DNA of 64,000 bases from Cryobacterium adonitolivorans (GTDB lineage: Bacteria; Actinomycetota; Actinomycetes; Actinomycetales; Microbacteriaceae), in NCBI RefSeq assembly GCF_004402695.1, contig NZ_SOFL01000036.1, positions 1 through 64,000 of the forward strand, read 5' to 3'. How positions within the stretch are numbered: position 1 is the first letter of the stretch; the number at the start of each line of letters is the position of its first letter. Under the pieces are notes generated by a model. That model was not told where the DNA came from. It made no database searches and was given only the letters and a program-made list of their open reading frames with translations. Below are positions 32,940-42,633 of this stretch, in pieces. The translations under genes and the position numbers were made by a program.

Positions 32940-34657
32940 AGCGAGCCGCCCTCCGCGGGCGGGCGCAAGTCGGCTGGTGACGGCGGCGCAGCGTGCGGTT
33001 GGTCGCGTTTTTCGGGGAAGAGGCCGGCGGGGCTTCCGTTGCCGTCCCAGTTGAGGAGGTTGACGCGGCCCTGGAGTGCCTGCTCGCCGGCAGGAGTGTC
33101 GGACGTCTGCCGGTCTTTGAGCGCGTAGAAGTTCTCCACAGCGACGGGTGTCGGCCGACCGCTCGCCTCCCCGAACGGCGAGTCTTCATACATGCCCGGT
33201 CCACCCTCGAAATCGACCGAGCACCCCATCTCCTCCAGGTCGTGTGCCTGCTCGACATGTGCCTTGGGAATGACGTAGCGCTCGTCATACTTCGCGATCG
33301 CCATCAGCCTGTACATCTCGTACATGGAGCCCGGTGACATCCCCACGGCTGCCGGGATCGACGGGTCGGGTTCCTGTTCCATAGTGATTGCGCGCATGTA
33401 CGCGCGCATCGCCGCAAGCTTGCGCAACACCTCGGTGATCTTGTCGGTGTCGCCGGCGGTGAACAGCTCGGCGAGATACTCGACGGGAATGCGAAGCGCG
33501 TCAATCGCTCCGAAGAGATTGCCGCTGTCTTCGGCATCGTGGCCCTGCTCGCTCAGCAGGTCGACGATGGGAGACAGCGGGGGCACGTACCAGACCATGG
33601 GCATGGTGCGATATTCCGGGTGCAGCGGCAGCGCCACTTTGTACACCTTCGCGAGCGCATACACCGGTGACTTCCTCGCCGCTTCCAGCCAGTCGGCGGG
33701 GATGCCCTGGTCGAGGGCGGCTGCGGACACCTCGGGGTCGTTGGGGTCGAGGAGCACGTCCATTTGCGATTCGTACAGGTCGGTCACGTCCGTCACCGCG
33801 GCGGCCTCGGTGACCCGGTCGGCGTCGTAGAGGAACAGGCCGAGGTAGCGAAGTCGTCCGACACAGGTTTCGGAACACACGGTGGGAAGGCCCACTTCCA
33901 CCCGCGGATAGCAAAAGGTGCACTTCTCGGCCTTACCGGTCTTGTGGTTGAAGTAGATCTTCTTGTATGGGCAGCCGGTAATGCACTGGCGCCAGCCGCG
34001 GCATTTGTCCTGGTCGACGAGCACTATGCCGTCTTCGACGCGCTTGTAGATGGCACCGGACGGGCACGATGCCATGCAGGAGGGGTTGAGGCAGTGCTCA
34101 CAGATACGCGGCAGGTAGAACATAAAGGTCTGTTCGAAGGCGAACTTGATCTTGTCTTCCGACTCTCGCCGCACCTTTTCGACGATGGGGTCAAGGTGTC
34201 CCATCTCCGGGGCGCCGCCGAGGTCGTCGTCCCAGTTGGCCGACCAGCTGATTTTGGTGTCTTTGCCCGTGATTAAGGATTTCGGGCGGGCCACCGGGAA
34301 GTCATCACCCAGCGGAGCGTCGATCAGGGTTTTGTAGTCGTAGGTCCAGGGCTCGTAGTAGTCCTTCAATTCGGGCTGCACGGGGCTCGCGAAGAGTCCG
34401 AATAACTTCTTCAGACGTCCACCGCCCTTGAGCACCAGTCGGCCTTTTTTGTTGAGCTGCCAGCCACCCTTCCACTGTTCTTGGTCTTCGTAGCGGCGCG
34501 GGTACCCTTGTCCTGGCCGGGTTTCGACGTTATTGAACCAGACGTATTCGGTGCCGGCGCGGTTAGTCCACGCCTGTTTGCACGTCACCGAGCAGGTGTG
34601 ACAGCCGATGCATTTATCGAGGTTCATCACCATGCCCATTTGAGCCATCACGCGCAT
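32936..34657 (-). CDS. narH: respiratory nitrate reductase beta subunit
   Basis: A 573-residue iron-sulfur protein. CIGCHTC-x3-C (C16, C19, C22, C26) is the first cluster motif; then CEHCLNPSCMASC, CRGWRQCITGC and CTFCYPR supply the others, with Trp in place of a Cys in CRGWRQC giving the 3Fe-4S centre typical of NarH. It carries electrons from NarI heme to NarG. The ATG at 34657 overlaps the narG stop (TGATG); a longer frame to 34951 lies inside narG and lacks homology. Confidence 0.93.
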   Translation of the reverse strand: MRVMAQMGMVMNLDKCIGCHTCSVTCKQAWTNRAGTEYVWFNNVETRPGQGYPRRYEDQEQWKGGWQLNKKGRLVLKGGGRLKKLFGLFASPVQPELKDYYEPWTYDYKTLIDAPLGDDFPVARPKSLITGKDTKISWSANWDDDLGGAPEMGHLDPIVEKVRRESEDKIKFAFEQTFMFYLPRICEHCLNPSCMASCPSGAIYKRVEDGIVLVDQDKCRGWRQCITGCPYKKIYFNHKTGKAEKCTFCYPRVEVGLPTVCSETCVGRLRYLGLFLYDADRVTEAAAVTDVTDLYESQMDVLLDPNDPEVSAAALDQGIPADWLEAARKSPVYALAKVYKVALPLHPEYRTMPMVWYVPPLSPIVDLLSEQGHDAEDSGNLFGAIDALRIPVEYLAELFTAGDTDKITEVLRKLAAMRAYMRAITMEQEPDPSIPAAVGMSPGSMYEMYRLMAIAKYDERYVIPKAHVEQAHDLEEMGCSVDFEGGPGMYEDSPFGEASGRPTPVAVENFYALKDRQTSDTPAGEQALQGRVNLLNWDGNGSPAGLFPEKRDQPHAAPPSPADLRPPAEGGSL

Positions 34658-37600
34658 CAGTACCGCACCTCCTGGGAACGCTTTCGGATTGTGGTGACCA
34701 TGTCCCGCTGATTGCCGGTGGGGCCCAGATAGTTGAAGGCGTAGGACAGCTGCGCATACCCGCCGATGAGGTGGGTGGGTTTCACAAGCAGGCGGGTCGC
34801 CGAGTTGTGGATACCACCCCTGCGGCCCGTCGCTTCCGACTTCGGCACATCGATTGTGCGCTCCTGCGCGTGGTAAACGTAGACGACACCCGCGGGCATC
34901 CGATGGCTGACCACCGCGCGGCACACGTAGACGCCGTTGTTGTTGACACACTCGATCCAGTCATTATCGGCGACCGAAATCGCCGCCGCATCCATGGGGC
35001 TGATCCAGGCCGTCGGACCTCCCCTGGACAGCGACAGCATAAAGAGGTTGTCCTGGTACTCCGAGTGGATCGACCACTTCGAGTGCGGGGTCAGGTAGCG
35101 AACTGTGATCTCGGTAGTTCCGTTCGGCCCGAACCGAGGTTCGCCGAACAGGCGCTGCATATCCAACGGTGGTCGGTAGATCGGCAGGGCCTCGCCAAGG
35201 TCGCGCATCCAGTCGTGGTCGAGGAAAAAGTGCATCCGGCCGGTGAGGGTGTGCCACGGTTTCAGGCGTTCGACGTTGATCGTGAACGGAGAATACCGGC
35301 GCCCACCGGTTTCCGACCCTGACCACTCTGGCGAGGTGATCACCGGGACGGGCGCCGCTTGCGTCTGCGCGAAGGTTACCCGCTTCTCCTCGGATCCTTC
35401 GGCGAGGTCGACGAGCCTCATGCCGGTCTGCTCTTCAAGTTCACGAAAACCCTGCACGGCCAATTCACCGTTCGTAGTACCGGAGAAGCTCAGGATGGCC
35501 TGGGCGAATTTCGCATCCGTATCGATGGCCGGGCGGCCGTTTCCCGCTCCGCCGCGCATCACCCCGTTGCTTCGGGCCAGCCGCTCGATTTCGTGCCCCA
35601 TCCGGTAGGTGATGTTCTTGACGGTGAAGCCGCGTTCCTCCGCGAGCGGTCCGACCGTGGCGAGCTTTTCCGCGATCGCGGTGTAGTCGCGTTCCACGAT
35701 CGAGAAGACAGGCATGTTCTGACCGGGCACCGCCGGGATTTCGGTGTCGCGCCAGTCGCGCACCACGCCACCGGGCTGCGCTATCTCCCCCGGCGTGTCG
35801 TGTTGCAGCGGCACACTGACCAGGTCCCGCCGGGTGCCGAGGTGCGTTTTGGCCTGGCGGGAAAACTCCTCGGCGAGTAGTCGGAACGTGTCAAAGTCGG
35901 TTTTCGCCTCCCACGGCGGGTCGATTGCGGGACTGAAGGCGTGCACGAAGGGGTGCATATCGGTGGAGGAGAGGTCGTGTTTTTCGTACCAGGTGGCGGC
36001 GGGAAACACGATGTCTGACAACAACGTGGTCGACGTCATCCGGAAATCGGCTGAGACGAGTAGGTCGAGTTTTCCCTCCGGCGCCTCGTCGTGCCATTTC
36101 ACATCCCGAGGTCGGGCGGCGTTCACGTGGTCGGCGCCCATCACGTTGTTGTGGGTACCGAGGAGGTTGCGTAGAAAGTACTCGTTGCCCTTGGCGGATG
36201 AGCCGAACAGGTTCGAGCGCCAGAGCACCAGTGTGCGGGGCCAATTCTCGGGAGCGTCCACATCGTCGATGGCCGGGATCAGCCGCCTGTTTTTGAGGGC
36301 GTCGGCGATCCAGGTCGGGGCGTCGGGCGCCTCCCCCGCTTCCACCGCGGCTTGTGCCTCATCGGCGAGATCGAGCGGGTTGCGGTCGAACTGCGGGTAG
36401 AACGGCATCCACCCGAGCCGGTTCGACTGCGCAAGGGTGTCCGCGGTGTGCATCCCGTCAAAATGCCCCTCGGCGAGGGGGGACTTGAGGGAGTCGGCCG
36501 AGTAGCCGTCCGAGCGCCACTGATCGGTGTGCATGTACCAATACCCGGTACCGATCATGGTGCGCGGCGGTCGGCTCCAGTCCAAAGCGTTCGCGAGGGA
36601 AATCCATCCGGTGATCGGGCGGGTTTTCTCCTGGCCGACGTAGTGCGCCCAGCCGCCGCCGTTACGCCCCATGCATCCGGTGAGCATCACCAGCGAGAGC
36701 ACCGCGCGGTAGGTGGCGTCACCGTGGAACCACTGACAGATTCCGGCGCCCATGATGATCATGGACCGCCCCTTCGATTCCTCGGCGTTGCGGGCAAATT
36801 CTCGCGCGACCCGGATGCACGCGGCGGCTGGCACACTCGTGATCTCCTCCTGCCAGGCCGGCGTATACGGGGTCGACGCATCGTCGTAGTCGGCAGCCCA
36901 GTCGCCCGGCAGCCCCGGACGACCCACACCGTACTGAGCGAGCATCAGGTCGAACACCGTGGTGACCAGGTGCCCGGCTACCCGCCGGACCGGCACACCG
37001 CGGGTCACCACCGACCCCTCCCCGGAGGGAGCCTCAAAGCAGGGCATCCGGATTTCGGCGGTTTCGGCGGGTATACCGGCGCCGGACTCGTCGAGGAGGC
37101 TCAGGACCGGGTCGACACCCTCCAGGTCAAGATTCCACTTGCCCTTGCCCGCCTCTCCGTACCGGTATCCGATGGAACCGTTGGGCACCACGGGAGCGCC
37201 GGTGGCCGAGTCGATCAGAACCGTCTTGAACGCGGCATCATGAGTGTTCGCCTGGTCGGGCAGGTCGGCCGCCATCAGGAATTTCGTCGGCACGAGGCCG
37301 CCGTCCACGTGCTCCTCGATTCGGACGAGGAAAGGCAGATCGGTGTAGCGGCGCACGTAGCCGCTGAAGTACGGAACCTGCCGGTCGACGAAGAACTCCT
37401 TGAGCATCACGTGGCCCATGGCCATCGCGAGCGCAGCGTCGGTGCCGGCCTGGGCGGGCAGCCACTCGTCCGCGAACTTCGTGTTGTCGGCATAGTCCGG
37501 ACTGATCGCGACCACCTTCGTGCCCCGATACCGCACCTCGGTCATGAAATGTGCGTCGGGCGTACGTGTCACCGGAACGTTCGATCCCCACATCATCAGG

Positions 37601-38385
37601 TAGGTGGAATCCCACCAGTCCCCCGATTCGGGCACGTCGGTCTGGTCGCCGAAAACCTGCGGAGAGGCCACGGGGAGGTCGGCGTACCAGTCGTAGAACG
37701 AGGTCATCACCCCACCGATGAGCTGGATGAACCGGTTCCCCGCCGCGTGCGACACCATCGACATGGCGGGGATCGGGGAAAACCCGGAGCACCGGTCCGG
37801 ACCGTATTTCTTGATCGTGTGCACGTGGGCGGCTGCGGCAATCTCCACCGCCTCCTGCCACGGGATCCGGATGAGCCCGCCTTTGCCTCGCGCCTGCTGG
37901 TAGCGACGCCGGCGATCAGGGTCGCCCACCACGTCGGCCCAGGCGAGCACGGGGTCCTTCAGCCGGGCCTTCGCCTCCCGGTACATCTCGACGAGCACAC
38001 CCCGGGCGTACGGGTAGCGCACTCGCGTCGGCGAGTAGGTGTACCAGCTGAAGGCGGCACCGCGGGGGCACCCGCGCGGTTCGTACTCCGGACTGTCGGG
38101 GCCGACCGACGGGTAATCGGTCTGTTGCGACTCCCAGGTGATGATGCCATCGCGAACGTAGACCTTCCACGAACACGACCCTGTGCAATTCACCCCGTGG
38201 GTGGACCGCACCACCTTGTCGTGGCTCCACCGATCACGGTAGAACACATCGCCCTTGCGCCCGCCCTCGCGGAACACTGCGCGTCCATCATCTGTATGGT
38301 CCCACCGTGTGAAAAAACGGCCCAGCGCCAACATGGTATCCGACGCTTTCCCGTCCAGACCGGCAGGCACTGGAGTAGCTGCCAT
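34657..38385 (-). CDS. narG: respiratory nitrate reductase alpha subunit (Mo-bisMGD)
   Basis: A 1,242-residue catalytic subunit. H63-x3-C67-x3-C71 and C106 bind the FS0 4Fe-4S cluster; D235 in YADLPVASP is the expected molybdenum ligand. It reduces nitrate to nitrite at the cytoplasmic face of the membrane. There is no twin-arginine signal, as expected for a cytoplasmic Nar. TATAGT (38400-38395) stands close to the ATG, predicting a leader of about 3 bases. The large plus-strand frames here are mirror ORFs. It heads narGHJI-narK and is divergent from the NO-reductase gene. Confidence 0.95.
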   Translation of the reverse strand: MAATPVPAGLDGKASDTMLALGRFFTRWDHTDDGRAVFREGGRKGDVFYRDRWSHDKVVRSTHGVNCTGSCSWKVYVRDGIITWESQQTDYPSVGPDSPEYEPRGCPRGAAFSWYTYSPTRVRYPYARGVLVEMYREAKARLKDPVLAWADVVGDPDRRRRYQQARGKGGLIRIPWQEAVEIAAAAHVHTIKKYGPDRCSGFSPIPAMSMVSHAAGNRFIQLIGGVMTSFYDWYADLPVASPQVFGDQTDVPESGDWWDSTYLMMWGSNVPVTRTPDAHFMTEVRYRGTKVVAISPDYADNTKFADEWLPAQAGTDAALAMAMGHVMLKEFFVDRQVPYFSGYVRRYTDLPFLVRIEEHVDGGLVPTKFLMAADLPDQANTHDAAFKTVLIDSATGAPVVPNGSIGYRYGEAGKGKWNLDLEGVDPVLSLLDESGAGIPAETAEIRMPCFEAPSGEGSVVTRGVPVRRVAGHLVTTVFDLMLAQYGVGRPGLPGDWAADYDDASTPYTPAWQEEITSVPAAACIRVAREFARNAEESKGRSMIIMGAGICQWFHGDATYRAVLSLVMLTGCMGRNGGGWAHYVGQEKTRPITGWISLANALDWSRPPRTMIGTGYWYMHTDQWRSDGYSADSLKSPLAEGHFDGMHTADTLAQSNRLGWMPFYPQFDRNPLDLADEAQAAVEAGEAPDAPTWIADALKNRRLIPAIDDVDAPENWPRTLVLWRSNLFGSSAKGNEYFLRNLLGTHNNVMGADHVNAARPRDVKWHDEAPEGKLDLLVSADFRMTSTTLLSDIVFPAATWYEKHDLSSTDMHPFVHAFSPAIDPPWEAKTDFDTFRLLAEEFSRQAKTHLGTRRDLVSVPLQHDTPGEIAQPGGVVRDWRDTEIPAVPGQNMPVFSIVERDYTAIAEKLATVGPLAEERGFTVKNITYRMGHEIERLARSNGVMRGGAGNGRPAIDTDAKFAQAILSFSGTTNGELAVQGFRELEEQTGMRLVDLAEGSEEKRVTFAQTQAAPVPVITSPEWSGSETGGRRYSPFTINVERLKPWHTLTGRMHFFLDHDWMRDLGEALPIYRPPLDMQRLFGEPRFGPNGTTEITVRYLTPHSKWSIHSEYQDNLFMLSLSRGGPTAWISPMDAAAISVADNDWIECVNNNGVYVCRAVVSHRMPAGVVYVYHAQERTIDVPKSEATGRRGGIHNSATRLLVKPTHLIGGYAQLSYAFNYLGPTGNQRDMVTTIRKRSQEVRY

Positions 38386-38603
38386 GGGGCAAATACTATA
38401 GTTCGTCCTCCCGGCGCGCTAGGAAACTGAGTTCTTTTCATCCCGCCGGATATCGACAGTGAAAATGTGTTGCGGTCTGCGCAAGCATCTCGTTACAATC
38501 TGAGGAAGTTTCGTTTTTGCTGTTAATCTGCCCAAATGCTGGGGCGGATGCCGTTCAGGCCTCTCCAGTGTCATGGACTCCATGTGTAATTGGAGGGGAC
38601 CTC
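38386..38603. promoter_or_regulatory. divergent nar / NO-reductase control region
   Basis: 218 bases between narG and the NO-reductase gene. TATAGT at 38400-38395 is a clear narG -10. For the NO-reductase gene GGAGGGG precedes GTG 38604. I find no textbook FNR/CRP (TTGAT-N4-ATCAA) palindrome and no convincing NsrR site, so the nitrogen-oxide or oxygen sensor for this island cannot be named from the sequence. Confidence 0.5.
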
Positions 38604-41021
38604 GTGGTCCAAGCAACGCCGAGGAACACCAAGGACAAGAGCCCCCGTTCTGATCTTCTCGTTTCCAAGGTCTGGGTTCAGGGCGCTGCTCTGGTAATGA
38701 TCTTCGGATTCTGCGTGATGGGCTTTCTGGCTCTGCGCACGTACACCAACTCCATGCCACAACCGTCGGAGACGGTCACCACGGATGGAGAAGTGATCTT
38801 CACATCTGCCGACATCACGGCCGGTCAACAAATCTTTCTGCGACGCGGCTTGCAGCAGTACGGTTCCATTGTGGGCCACGGAGGCTACCTCGGCCCGGAT
38901 TACACCGCCGACTACCTGAGACGCTCCTCGAATATCATCCTTGATGATTTGCAGGCCACCGACATGCAGGATCCGCACGGCGAACTTGTCGAGATGATGC
39001 GCACGAACCGATACGACCCGAGCAGCAAGGCTCTCACCTATACCGACCTGCAAGCCAGCGCCTTCAAGGACCTGAAGTCGCATTACGCCGACTATTTCGG
39101 GGAACCGAGCACTAAATACGGGCTCATTCCCAACTTGATCACCGACCCGGATGAGATCCACGAGCTCACGGCGTTTTTCGCCTGGACCGCATGGGCCGCC
39201 GCAGCGGAACGACCGGGACACGAATACTCATACACAAACAACTGGCCGTCCGAACCGCTCGTCGACAACGGACCAACCGCCGACATGATTGTCTGGAGCG
39301 GCCTCTCCCTGGTGGCACTGCTCGTCGGAATCGGTGTGCTGTTCGGCCTCTACGGTCGCTGGAGCCAGAAAATGGGCTGGCACGCTTCCGAAGCGCCTGC
39401 CCTCGCTTTTCGACAACCCGGTGACGTCGCGGTCACCCCCGGACAGCGGGCCACAGCCTGGTTCTTCTTCGTCGTTGCCGTCCTGTTCCTCGGTCAGGCC
39501 CTGCTGGGGGCTGCGCTGGAGCACTACCGCGCCGACCTTTCGAGCTTCTTCGGAGTCGATTTGGCCCAGTTGCTCCCCTTCAACCTCGCCCGCACCTGGC
39601 ACGTCCAGCTCGCGTTGCTGTGGACAGCCGCATCGTTCCTCGCCGCGGGGATTTTCCTCGCGCCGTACATTTCCGGGCGCGAGCCCAAAGGCCAGCACTG
39701 GCTCGCCTACGGGCTGCTGGGTGCCGTCGCGCTTGTCATCGCCGGCTCATTCACCGGCGAAGCACTCAGCGTATTCGGGGTGGAATGGGCCAAGGGTTCG
39801 CCGTTCTGGGACCAGCAATGGGAGTACCTCGACCTGCCGAAAGTTTGGCAGGGACTCCTTGTCGTTGGTTTGTTCCTGTGGATCGCGATCATCTTCCGCG
39901 GTATCCGTGCCCGGCTGAAGTCGGAATCACGGTTCAACATGCCGTGGCTGTTCTTTTACGCGGGCCTCGCCATCCCCGGTTTCTATGCCGTTGGCCTGCT
40001 CGCGGGCACGGAAACCCACCTCACCGTCGCCGAGTATTGGCGCTTCTGGGTCGTGCACCTGTGGGTAGAGGACTTCCTGGAATTGTTCACCACTGTCATG
40101 GTCGCCTACATCTTCGTGATGCTGGGTGTCGTGCGCCGGAAGATCGCGATGCAACTCATCTTCCTCGACGTGATCCTCTATTCGGTGGGCGGCGTGATCG
40201 GCACAATGCACCACCTGTACTTCTCCGGCACACCGGTAGAACACATGGCCCTGGGCGCTTTCTTCTCCGCCCTGGAAATCATCCCGCTCACGTTCCTGAC
40301 GATAGAAGCCTGGAGCTTCCTCCAGCTCGGATCTCGCCAACAGTCTCGAAGCTCCGCCCCGTTCCCCCACCGCTGGGCGGTGATGTTCCTCGTCGCGGTC
40401 GGATTCTGGAACTTCCTCGGTGCCGGCGTGTTCGGGTTCCTCATCAATTTGCCGATTGTGTCTTACTACGAGATCGGGACGGCCCTGACCGCAAACCACT
40501 CCCACGCGGCGATGATGGGTGTCTACGGAATGTTGGGTGTGGGACTGGGCCTCTTTGTGCTCCGATACCTGATACCGGCGGAGCGGTGGCCCGACCGGCT
40601 CGCCAAAATATCGTTCTGGTCGCTGAACATCGGGCTGGCATGGATGACCTTCGCGACGCTGCTCCCACTCGGCGTCATCCAACTCTGGCACTCCATTAAT
40701 GACGGCTATTTCGAAGCCCGCGAACTTGGATACATCACCCAACCCGGCAACGCGATCCTCGAGTGGCTCCGAATGCCAGGAGACATCATCTTCATCGTCG
40801 GCGGCGTTCTCCCCTTCCTGTGGATCACCTGGCTCGGTGTCCGATACCGGATAAAGGCAACCACGCACGAAGTTCCCATAGAGACGCTGTTCGTGGAAGA
40901 GACTCCGGTCGACGACGGCACCCCCGCCGGCACTCCCGCTCTGCCGTCGTCTCGATACGGCTCCGACCGCCGCAACAGCACCGGCACAGGCACAGGCACC
41001 GACGTCAACGGGAGCAGCTGA
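38604..41021 (+). CDS. norZ: quinol-dependent nitric oxide reductase (qNor)
   Basis: An 805-residue fused NO reductase. An N-terminal outer extension (about 50-200) with IFLRRGLQQYGSIVGHGGYLGPDY replaces the NorC subunit; the 12-segment NorB core has HLWVEDF, GGVIGTMHHLYFSG and ANHSHAAMMGVYGM, which include the heme b, heme b3 and FeB histidines. It reduces 2 NO to N2O using quinol, detoxifying NO formed during nitrate respiration. GTG 38604 is chosen for its GGAGGGG ribosome site; a longer frame starts at 38517. Its stop overlaps the next gene's ATG (TGATG). Confidence 0.93.
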   Translation: MVQATPRNTKDKSPRSDLLVSKVWVQGAALVMIFGFCVMGFLALRTYTNSMPQPSETVTTDGEVIFTSADITAGQQIFLRRGLQQYGSIVGHGGYLGPDYTADYLRRSSNIILDDLQATDMQDPHGELVEMMRTNRYDPSSKALTYTDLQASAFKDLKSHYADYFGEPSTKYGLIPNLITDPDEIHELTAFFAWTAWAAAAERPGHEYSYTNNWPSEPLVDNGPTADMIVWSGLSLVALLVGIGVLFGLYGRWSQKMGWHASEAPALAFRQPGDVAVTPGQRATAWFFFVVAVLFLGQALLGAALEHYRADLSSFFGVDLAQLLPFNLARTWHVQLALLWTAASFLAAGIFLAPYISGREPKGQHWLAYGLLGAVALVIAGSFTGEALSVFGVEWAKGSPFWDQQWEYLDLPKVWQGLLVVGLFLWIAIIFRGIRARLKSESRFNMPWLFFYAGLAIPGFYAVGLLAGTETHLTVAEYWRFWVVHLWVEDFLELFTTVMVAYIFVMLGVVRRKIAMQLIFLDVILYSVGGVIGTMHHLYFSGTPVEHMALGAFFSALEIIPLTFLTIEAWSFLQLGSRQQSRSSAPFPHRWAVMFLVAVGFWNFLGAGVFGFLINLPIVSYYEIGTALTANHSHAAMMGVYGMLGVGLGLFVLRYLIPAERWPDRLAKISFWSLNIGLAWMTFATLLPLGVIQLWHSINDGYFEARELGYITQPGNAILEWLRMPGDIIFIVGGVLPFLWITWLGVRYRIKATTHEVPIETLFVEETPVDDGTPAGTPALPSSRYGSDRRNSTGTGTGTDVNGSS

Positions 41022-41722
41022 TGGGCTCGATAGACCCGGCTGTCTGGCTCGGGTCCGGATACGCGGTGTTCCTCCTCGTGGCGGCGCACCTGCTCGACCT
41101 GACTGCCCGCCGCACGGCAGTCCAATCGAATCGGTGGCACACCGGCGGGTTCACCTACCATCCACGCCACGACGCGTGGGTGTGTCCGGAGGACCAATGG
41201 TTGTGGCCGACCTCGTTCGATCCCGACAACCGGGTGATGCGATACCGCGGCACGCCCAGTATCTGTAACGCCTGCCCACTAAAATCCGTCTGCACGACCT
41301 CCGAAAACGGCCGTCAAATTAGCCGGAACATTGACCCGTGGCCGAGCTCAGAGGCAGAAAAATTCCACCGCGGTATCGCCTGCGCCGTGGTCGTCCTCGC
41401 CCTGCTCTGGCCGCTGGCAACGATGCTCGGCCCCCGCACTCCGCTCGAGTTGGTCATCCTGGGTGCGACCGTTGTATTTGTCGCACTGGGTAGTTGGCCG
41501 TTGTGGTCCCATTTCCGGCGCACCCCCACCGGATTTCCCCTCCATGTTCCCGTCGAAGGTCTTGATGAATCCATCGCTGGGGCGCAGGCCAGTGGACTGC
41601 GTGAAGGCCGCCGGAAAGCCGTCTACGCCAGCACCCGGCGGACCGGCCCTGTACCGGTCACCATCGAGAAGGGACCGCCGGATTCCGACAGGCATGTGAA
41701 CCCCGGCGGGGGTTCACTATGA
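41021..41722 (+). CDS. membrane protein with transposase-like cysteine motif, next to qNor
   Basis: A 233-residue protein: one membrane segment at about 8-27, a soluble part, and two more at about 117-155, then a hydrophilic tail. The soluble part carries C-x(n)-C-x2-C-x5-C: HDAWVCPEDQWLW ... ICNACPLKSVCTTSENGR. That Zn-ribbon-like CNACP-KS-C-T pattern is otherwise best known from the C-terminal part of some IS1182-type transposases, yet here it is between membrane segments. It is translationally coupled to qNor and followed by the slipin gene (4-base overlap). Function unknown; a metal- or heme-related helper for qNor is a guess. Confidence 0.7.
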   Translation: MGSIDPAVWLGSGYAVFLLVAAHLLDLTARRTAVQSNRWHTGGFTYHPRHDAWVCPEDQWLWPTSFDPDNRVMRYRGTPSICNACPLKSVCTTSENGRQISRNIDPWPSSEAEKFHRGIACAVVVLALLWPLATMLGPRTPLELVILGATVVFVALGSWPLWSHFRRTPTGFPLHVPVEGLDESIAGAQASGLREGRRKAVYASTRRTGPVPVTIEKGPPDSDRHVNPGGGSL

Positions 41723-42633
41723 CGGCCGTGCTGATATCCGTCGCCGCGATTGTGCTGCTGGCTCTGATCTATGCACTCGCGTCGGTCAAGGTCCTCCGCG
41801 AATACGAACGTGGCATCGTGTTCCGGCTCGGCAGAATCGGCGCACTTCGCGAGCCCGGCCCTCGCCTCGTGCTCTTCGGAATCGACACACTTGTCAGGGT
41901 CGAACTACGCATAGTGACACTCACGATTCCGCCTCAGGATGTAATCACCAAAGACAACGTGCCGGCCAGGGTGAACGCGGTCGTTTTGTTCCAGGTCACC
42001 GATCCAGTGCGCTCGGTCATGGCCGTGGAAAACCACGCGGTCGCAACCTCGCAGATGGCCCAGACGACCCTCAGGTCGGTGGTCGGGCGCGCTGACCTCG
42101 ACACACTCCTCGCGCACCGGGCAGACCTGAATGAGGATCTCGCCCACAGCATCGATGCCCAAACCGAACCGTGGGGGGTGCACGTGACGGTGGTCGAGAT
42201 CAAAGACGTCGAAATCCCCGAGGCCATGCAGCGCGCCATGGCCCGCGAAGCGGAGGCCGAACGCGAACGCCGAGCAAAAGTGATCAATGCCCACGGCGAA
42301 CTCCAGGCCTCCGAAGAATTGCGCTTGGCCGGTGAGACGCTCAGCCGAAACCCTGCCTCCCTGCAGCTGCGATATCTGCAGACCCTGCTTGAACTTGGTG
42401 CAGACCAGAATTCCACGGTCGTTTTCCCATTACCGATCGACATCATCGGGCCATTCCTGCAGAAGCTGCCCGACATGCTCGACCGGTTCGGCAGTGCTTC
42501 CCCGAACCAGTCCCCCGGTGCCCAGAGACATACCGGTGCGTCACAGGATGGCACCCCTCTTGATGAGAGCGCACGCTTTGCTGAACGCTCCCGCCGCCCC
42601 TCCGATGCCACCGAAAGGTCCGACCGTGAGTGA
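41719..42633 (+). CDS. slipin (SPFH/band-7 protein)
   Basis: A 304-residue protein with an N-terminal membrane anchor (about 3-22), then VLREYERGIVFRLGRI and the SPFH core (TLTIPPQDVITKDNVPARVNAVVLFQV) and a helical coiled region MQRAMAREAEAERERRAKVI, ending in a disordered Ser/Arg-rich tail. Slipins scaffold membrane protein complexes. Its location inside the qNor unit suggests it organises the reductase in the membrane, which is inference. It overlaps both neighbours by a few bases. Confidence 0.88.
   Translation: MTAVLISVAAIVLLALIYALASVKVLREYERGIVFRLGRIGALREPGPRLVLFGIDTLVRVELRIVTLTIPPQDVITKDNVPARVNAVVLFQVTDPVRSVMAVENHAVATSQMAQTTLRSVVGRADLDTLLAHRADLNEDLAHSIDAQTEPWGVHVTVVEIKDVEIPEAMQRAMAREAEAERERRAKVINAHGELQASEELRLAGETLSRNPASLQLRYLQTLLELGADQNSTVVFPLPIDIIGPFLQKLPDMLDRFGSASPNQSPGAQRHTGASQDGTPLDESARFAERSRRPSDATERSDRE

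Noticed and set aside
36352-38430. 692-codon plus-strand ORF opposite narG
   Set aside because: It mirrors the narG codons in high-GC DNA, has no family motif and narG is unambiguous.
38386-38603. FNR-like or NsrR-like operator between narG and qNor
   Set aside because: Candidate half sites (GCAAGCATCTCG, TTACAATCTG) do not form a convincing palindrome.
39620-40868. Long frames on both strands inside the NO-reductase gene
   Set aside because: Arg/His-rich or Glu/Asp-rich shadow proteins; the qNor reading frame has all heme and FeB histidines.
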